Origin: Bacillota bacterium
GTDB lineage: Bacteria; Bacillota; Dethiobacteria; DTU022; PWGO01
Assembly: GCA_012518215.1 (NCBI GenBank)
Contig: JAAYSV010000039.1
Span: 1-55,951, forward strand
Direction of reading: 5' to 3'
Length of the DNA: 55,951 nucleotides
Shown: positions 51,760 to 55,951 of the stretch, one piece after another
Layout: every line of letters starts with the position of its first letter
How positions within the stretch are numbered: position 1 is the first letter of the stretch
The notes under the pieces: generated by a model
Databases searched by the model: none
Seen by the model: only the letters and a program-made list of their open reading frames with translations
What the model was told of the DNA's origin: nothing
Program-made: the position numbers and the translations under genes

Positions 51760-53186
51760 CGGAGGGAAAGAAAATGGGATACAAGGTTGCGATTGCCGGA
51801 GCCGGGCCCGGCGGGGCTGTTCTCGCCCGGAAACTGGCGGAAGAGGGTATCGATGTTACGATCTATGAAAAAGGAGAATTCGAGCAGTTGGGCCACGACT
51901 GGTCGGATGCCGTGGAGAGGGTAGCACTCGAGGCGATTGGAATAGAAATGCCCGTTCTGGTCGGTAATCGTTGGCAAGGGGCCCTGGTAAAGGAGCATGG
52001 ATCGGAAGAAGGGCTTTTTGAACCGCATGCCATACCGCGCTTGAAGCTATTCAGCCCCGATTATTCCAGTGTGAAGGAAATCGAATTCCGGATGATCACC
52101 ACCGACCGGCAGGCACTGGGAAAGATGCTGGTTCAGCAGGCCGTGGATGCCGGGGCAGAGATCAAGTATGGATGCGAAGTTCTCCGGTTGCTTTACCGTG
52201 AAAGCGGCACCAATGGCCCGGACGGCGTTGACGTTTACGGGCTAAAATACAGGGATCTGACAACCGGTGATATCCGGGAGATGGAAGCGGACATCGTGGT
52301 CGAATCCTCCGGTTACAAATCCGTCCTGCGCCGATCGTTACCGCCATACACCGGCCTGGCCGACGAATTCAAAGATTCTGCTTTTGGTTTTGTCAACCGC
52401 GAGGTCCGGGTGCGTGACCCGGAACTGGCCAAAACAGACATAATTGCTGACCACTACCGTTACGGTTTTCATACCGGATATCAATGGTCCCATATTCATA
52501 ACGAGGAAAGGATCGATGTGGGAGCGGGAGTCAGACACGATCCCGCCAATCCGGACCCCAAGGATCTGATCGAGGACTTTATTGCCAGGCATGCCTCTAT
52601 CAGGCCCGAAATGGTAAGAGGGGGCCGGAGGCTATGCATCGTTGGCCGTCCGCTGTTGAATTTTGCCACCAATGGGTTTCTGGTTATCGGTGATGCCGCC
52701 TCCACCTCGGTACCGACAACGGGCTGTGGAGCGGGCTCGGCCATGCTGGTGGGACTCTGGGCTGCGGAAGTTATTGCTTCTGCGGCGCGGGAAGGAAGGC
52801 ATGATCTCGGGAAGTTGTGGGAAATCAACAAGAAATTCTATCTTGACCATGATCGGGGTGCTTCCTTTGCAGCTCTTTCAGCTCTGAGGACAGCCCTGCA
52901 GGATCTTGGTCATGACAACCTGAATTTTCTTTTTCGCAAAGACATCATGAATCGCGAGATGTTGGAAGACGCCGTCAACGGGAAATTCAACCCGCCCGGA
53001 TTGGACACCAGGGCCAGATCCTTGCTGCATGGAATATTCAGGCCGTCTGTCCTTCTCAAAATGAATAAAACGGTGGCAGCCAGTACAAAAATTTATGACC
53101 ATTACAAAAACTATCCGCCGATCTGGGACCCGCGCAACTTTGAACGATGGAGGATGAAGACCGAAAAACTTTTCCGGGACTACTGA
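51756..53186 (+). CDS. FAD-dependent oxidoreductase, geranylgeranyl-reductase-like (second copy)
   Basis: 476 residues (470 if the better-supplied ATG at 51774 is used; GGAGGG lies seven bases before it, while ATG 51756 makes an ATGA overlap). FAD motifs: VAIAGAGPGGAVLARKL and LVIGDAASTSVPTTGCGAGSAML. HDWSD near residue 46 parallels DWHDD of the protein at 47621-48937, so the two are paralogues. Third member of a coupled operon with an epimerase and a small membrane protein. Expected to reduce double bonds of isoprenoid or fatty substrates. Confidence 0.87.
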   Translation: MTEGKKMGYKVAIAGAGPGGAVLARKLAEEGIDVTIYEKGEFEQLGHDWSDAVERVALEAIGIEMPVLVGNRWQGALVKEHGSEEGLFEPHAIPRLKLFSPDYSSVKEIEFRMITTDRQALGKMLVQQAVDAGAEIKYGCEVLRLLYRESGTNGPDGVDVYGLKYRDLTTGDIREMEADIVVESSGYKSVLRRSLPPYTGLADEFKDSAFGFVNREVRVRDPELAKTDIIADHYRYGFHTGYQWSHIHNEERIDVGAGVRHDPANPDPKDLIEDFIARHASIRPEMVRGGRRLCIVGRPLLNFATNGFLVIGDAASTSVPTTGCGAGSAMLVGLWAAEVIASAAREGRHDLGKLWEINKKFYLDHDRGASFAALSALRTALQDLGHDNLNFLFRKDIMNREMLEDAVNGKFNPPGLDTRARSLLHGIFRPSVLLKMNKTVAASTKIYDHYKNYPPIWDPRNFERWRMKTEKLFRDY

Positions 53187-53320
53187 TCTGGTTGCGCAAG
53201 AAGGAATTACCTGTGGGGCAGAATGGTTTTACTTATTGTGGAATAATTGTTGCTCCAGGCTATGAAAACTCAGGGGAAGATGTAATCAAGAATAAAAGGA
53301 CAGGTCAGGAGAGTCGGTAA

Positions 53321-54247
53321 TTGAAACATGTCGTCAGTGTAAGTATAGGTTCATCGGCACGCAACCATTCGGCCAGGATCAATCTGCTCGGTAAGGACAT
53401 CCTTGTAGAGAGAATCGGGACAGATGGCGATATTCACAAAGCGATAGAGTTGATCGGGAAGTTGGATGGCCAGGTGGACGCATTCGGGATGGGCGGTATC
53501 GACCTCTACATGGCCGGGGTGGGCCGACGATATGTTTTTCGTGATGCCCGGAACATCTCCACTGCTGCCCGGAAGACCCCGTTGGTGGATGGCACCATTC
53601 TCAAGAGCACCCTGGAGTACGATGCGATAAAGTATGCCGCCGGGACCGATCATCTGCCCCTGTCCGGCAGAAATGTATTCGTCGTTTGCGTTATAGACCG
53701 CATCGGTATGGGGCGTGCCTTCGAAGAACTGGGGTGCAAGACGGTGTATGGCGATCTGATGTTCACCACCGGTATGAATATTCCGTTACATTCATTGAGC
53801 TCGATCTACCTTCTGGTACCGGTGTTGATGCCCATATTGACGAGGCTCCCATTCAGCTGGATATATCCGACCGGCCGGCAGCAGAATGAAAACCGGGAGG
53901 AAGGGAAGAAAAACCAGGGGCTGAAATTCCAGAAATATTATCATGGCGCTGACATCGTCGCCGGCGATTTTCACTACATCTACCAGCACCTTCCCCCGCG
54001 CATGGAAGGGAAGATCATTGTCACCAATACGGTAACTTCAAAGGAAGTCGAGGAATTGGGGCGCAGGGGTGTCAGCGTCCTCATGACCACCACCCCTGAG
54101 ATAGAAGGCCGATCCTTCGGGGTTAACGTGATCGAGGCTATCCTGGTGGCACTGATGGAGAAACCCCCGGACAGGATCACCCGATCGGATTTCGTCCAGA
54201 TGTTGGAACGCCTCGACATCAAACCGCGTATCACCCGGTACGACTGA
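53321..54247 (+). CDS. conserved protein of the group annotated as quinate 5-dehydrogenase
   Basis: 308 residues. MKHVVSVSIGSS at the start, IERIGTDG-like VERIGTDGD, DAFGMGGIDLY and RDARNISTAARKTPLVDG are the conserved blocks of a Bacillota family often labelled quinate 5-dehydrogenase. I see no convincing evidence for that activity. The protein looks soluble, with a late Rossmann-like stretch (IIVTNTVTSKEVEELGRRGVSVL). The start is TTG 53321, about seven bases after GGAGAG. It follows the FAD reductase gene after 135 bases, perhaps on the same transcript. Confidence 0.7.
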   Translation: MKHVVSVSIGSSARNHSARINLLGKDILVERIGTDGDIHKAIELIGKLDGQVDAFGMGGIDLYMAGVGRRYVFRDARNISTAARKTPLVDGTILKSTLEYDAIKYAAGTDHLPLSGRNVFVVCVIDRIGMGRAFEELGCKTVYGDLMFTTGMNIPLHSLSSIYLLVPVLMPILTRLPFSWIYPTGRQQNENREEGKKNQGLKFQKYYHGADIVAGDFHYIYQHLPPRMEGKIIVTNTVTSKEVEELGRRGVSVLMTTTPEIEGRSFGVNVIEAILVALMEKPPDRITRSDFVQMLERLDIKPRITRYD

Positions 54248-54323
54248 ACTTTGGCCTTTCCTCCGGCCGGCACCGCGCCCTGCAATTTTAAAACGCTTTT
54301 TTCTGCGTGGAAAATACACATGT

Positions 54324-54357
54324 AAAAAAAGCCCCGGTAGCTGTTTGCTACCGGGGC
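54324..54357 (-). terminator. strong terminator of the serine protease gene
   Basis: On the minus strand GCCCCGGTAGC and GCTACCGGGGC form an 11-bp stem with a five-base loop (54331-54357), followed by seven T residues (complement of 54324-54330). It lies 36 bases past the protease stop. Confidence 0.95.
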
Positions 54358-54392
54358 AAACTCTTGCGAATGTTTTACGATTACCTTGTGTC

Positions 54393-55805
54393 TCAGTATC
54401 TCACGGGAAAATATCCTATCAAGCCCACAATATAACGCAATATCAGGATAGCGTCATTCACATCAACAGAGCCACTCCCGTCCACATCCGCTGCAAGGGT
54501 TTGATCTTCATTCAGTTTTACCAATCCTACAACGGAGCGTAAAACCATGATCGCATCTTGAACGGTTATATCGCCATCACCGTTCGGGTCGCCATGCAAG
54601 ACATATGGATCCCAATTGATCCATCCCATAATGAGATCGCGGTTATAATCATCGAATGCCGGACCCATGTTATATAATGGTGAACCCCATTGGTCGTATA
54701 TGCTGCCAGCAGCGATACTTACTACTACTGGGGTATCGGATACTTCATCATTTGCCAGGACAGGGCCCCCGCTGGTGCCAGGTGTAATGTCTGCCAAAAA
54801 ACACACCGCATAGTCAGCATAATCAGTTATTGTCACTGTATAATCGGCAGAACACCACATCGCATAACTGTTTATTTCATTTCGAACAACTTCTGGATAA
54901 CCGACAACAACAACCCACTCGGGTTTACAATTGAAGACAACAGGTACAAAAGTATCGATCCCCGTGAAAGGTTCCCCGAAGAACAATGCACCATAGTCGG
55001 AAAAGTCACCAATTGTATAACCAGCATAGTCAACATAATCAGCACATATTTCAAAATATGTTGTGCTTTTATATCCATAAGGCCAGTAAATATCGCCCCC
55101 TTCGTACGATTGATACTGCCCCGGATAAAAATAAACCATATCGGCCCATTCGTAATAAAAATCATAAACATTATGCGCACAGGTAAGGGCGATATATGGA
55201 GAAACCAAAAAAGCGGTTCCACGGTAATACAGGCCCCCTTCCATATACGTAGATTCTATATATCCAACTGTGTTTAAGGGATATTCTGTGGTTTCTTCGA
55301 TGCGGAGTCTATCATCTGTACCTATTACATTCGAAGTCTCGATCGGGTTGGTGGCGGGGGTGATGCTTTCTGCCGTTGATATTTTTTCATGGCCAACGTT
55401 CGATATCGATGTGGCGGAATCACCGTATTTTGGTTTGAATTCCACGGGTAAAATATGTTTTTCAGGGCTTGGAATTTGTTTTTCAACAAGCTCATATTGA
55501 TTTGACTTCTTCATCGTCATATACATCTCATAATATTCTGTACCGTTCACCCATTGTCTCGATTTATTGTACAATTCCTGGATTTCCTTTTTGTCAAGAA
55601 TCTTCCTGCAGGGTTCCTCCAGGAATATTAAACGTTCCCCTCCATCAAGGTCATATTCATACCACCTGTGGAACACATTTTCAATTATCTGCATAACTTC
55701 CCTGTCTGGAGAGTCGTAGCCTGCTATTGATAGAATACTTCTGGCTGCTTCAAATGAATGATAATCGTTATTTTCCATGCTTACAGCTTCCGTTGTTTCC
55801 TGCAA
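54393..55805 (-). CDS. trypsin/V8-like serine protease with C-terminal dockerin, 5' end disturbed
   Basis: 470 codons from TTG 55805. A helical N-terminal region (1-130), then a chymotrypsin-fold domain with the triad His211 (ALTCAHNVYD), Asp270 (FSDYGALF) and Ser345 (TPGTSGGPVL). The last 65 residues are a type I dockerin: two calcium loops DPNGDGDITVQDA and DVDGSGSVDVNDA. It should be secreted and cohesin-bound, yet no signal peptide is present. Upstream in frame the reading goes on into FILQFPLSVSSTG, which looks like the end of a signal peptide, until a TAA about 17 codons before the TTG. The natural start therefore seems to be missing. Base composition is more A+T-rich than the neighbours. 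Confidence 0.85.
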   Translation of the reverse strand: MQETTEAVSMENNDYHSFEAARSILSIAGYDSPDREVMQIIENVFHRWYEYDLDGGERLIFLEEPCRKILDKKEIQELYNKSRQWVNGTEYYEMYMTMKKSNQYELVEKQIPSPEKHILPVEFKPKYGDSATSISNVGHEKISTAESITPATNPIETSNVIGTDDRLRIEETTEYPLNTVGYIESTYMEGGLYYRGTAFLVSPYIALTCAHNVYDFYYEWADMVYFYPGQYQSYEGGDIYWPYGYKSTTYFEICADYVDYAGYTIGDFSDYGALFFGEPFTGIDTFVPVVFNCKPEWVVVVGYPEVVRNEINSYAMWCSADYTVTITDYADYAVCFLADITPGTSGGPVLANDEVSDTPVVVSIAAGSIYDQWGSPLYNMGPAFDDYNRDLIMGWINWDPYVLHGDPNGDGDITVQDAIMVLRSVVGLVKLNEDQTLAADVDGSGSVDVNDAILILRYIVGLIGYFPVRY

Positions 55806-55937
55806 TCCTGTTGATGATACAGATAAGGGAAATTGTAAAATGAATTGCCCGGGGGGTTAAAATAATAGCCCATCCACAGCCAACATCAGTTACACTGAAG
55901 TTGCTAAATAAAACAGAGCAACGGAGGTGACATTAGG

Positions 55938-55951
55938 ATGGGCCAAGACAA
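55938..55951 (+). CDS. start of a gene cut by the right edge, possibly a transposase
   Basis: GGAGGTG (55923-55929) sits eight bases before ATG 55938, and only MGQD can be read. Many insertion-sequence transposases of the ISNCY/IS1202 type begin this way, but four residues prove nothing. The damaged start of the adjacent protease supports an insertion here. Confidence 0.35.

Overview
The window looks like a chromosomal segment of an anaerobic, probably spore-forming member of the Bacillota (Clostridia-like). Supporting genes are two small CotF-type spore coat proteins, a desulfoferrodoxin and rubredoxin oxygen-defence cluster, an ADP-forming acyl-CoA synthetase, HypA/HypB, a TRAP transporter, a dockerin-tailed protease, a TPP riboswitch with an intrinsic terminator, GGAGG-type ribosome binding sites and frequent TTG/GTG starts. 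Promoters close to the SigA consensus (TTGACA and TATAAT) can be read in many gaps. I see no rRNA, tRNA or CRISPR array.

Layout. 0.2-11 kb: a GH29 alpha-L-fucosidase, thiamine pyrophosphokinase, a TPP-riboswitch-controlled ThiXYZ-like transporter on the minus strand, a flavodoxin/ferredoxin fusion, a GH18-like lipoprotein and a GH95 fucosidase. 11-20 kb: a membrane-anchored MutS-like ATPase, a VanY-type carboxypeptidase, a hexapeptide acyltransferase, an iron-sulfur flavoprotein, a TspO-like membrane protein, a BaiN/YhiN flavoprotein, class II aldolase and an FMN-binding protein. 20-33 kb: a four-SH3 GH18 enzyme, an S1P-lyase-like PLP decarboxylase with an amidohydrolase, a DctPQM TRAP transporter, two coat proteins, an acyl-CoA synthetase, an SDR and an unknown protein. 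33-40 kb: a reduced DnaJ, an MCP-like receptor, a Fur-family regulator whose promoter overlaps an exact 7-1-7 Fur box, a cysteine-rich microprotein, a rubredoxin-like protein, desulfoferrodoxin, rubredoxin and ClpB. 40-46 kb: a NahK-like sugar kinase, a YfcE-like phosphodiesterase, an ABC-F protein with an apparent leader attenuator, and an XRE regulator with a small membrane protein. 45-54 kb: HypB, HypA, an Fe-S protein and an FAD reductase on the minus strand; then an orphan DNA methyltransferase and a translationally coupled operon of an epimerase-like dehydrogenase, a membrane protein and a second FAD reductase; then a protein of the so-called quinate 5-dehydrogenase group. 54-56 kb: a dockerin-tailed serine protease that lacks a normal start, next to what may be the edge of an insertion sequence.

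Themes. Glycan use (two fucosidases, two GH18-type proteins, a hexosamine-kinase-like enzyme), thiamine precursor salvage, anaerobic oxygen/iron defence, and lipid or isoprenoid redox chemistry. The best candidates for something undescribed are: the paired geranylgeranyl-reductase-like flavoproteins with their coupled partners (46.5-53.2 kb); the ABC-F leader attenuator; the 52-residue Cys4 microprotein in the oxygen-defence cluster; and the membrane-anchored MutS protein. All functional statements come from reading motifs by eye; no database search was run.
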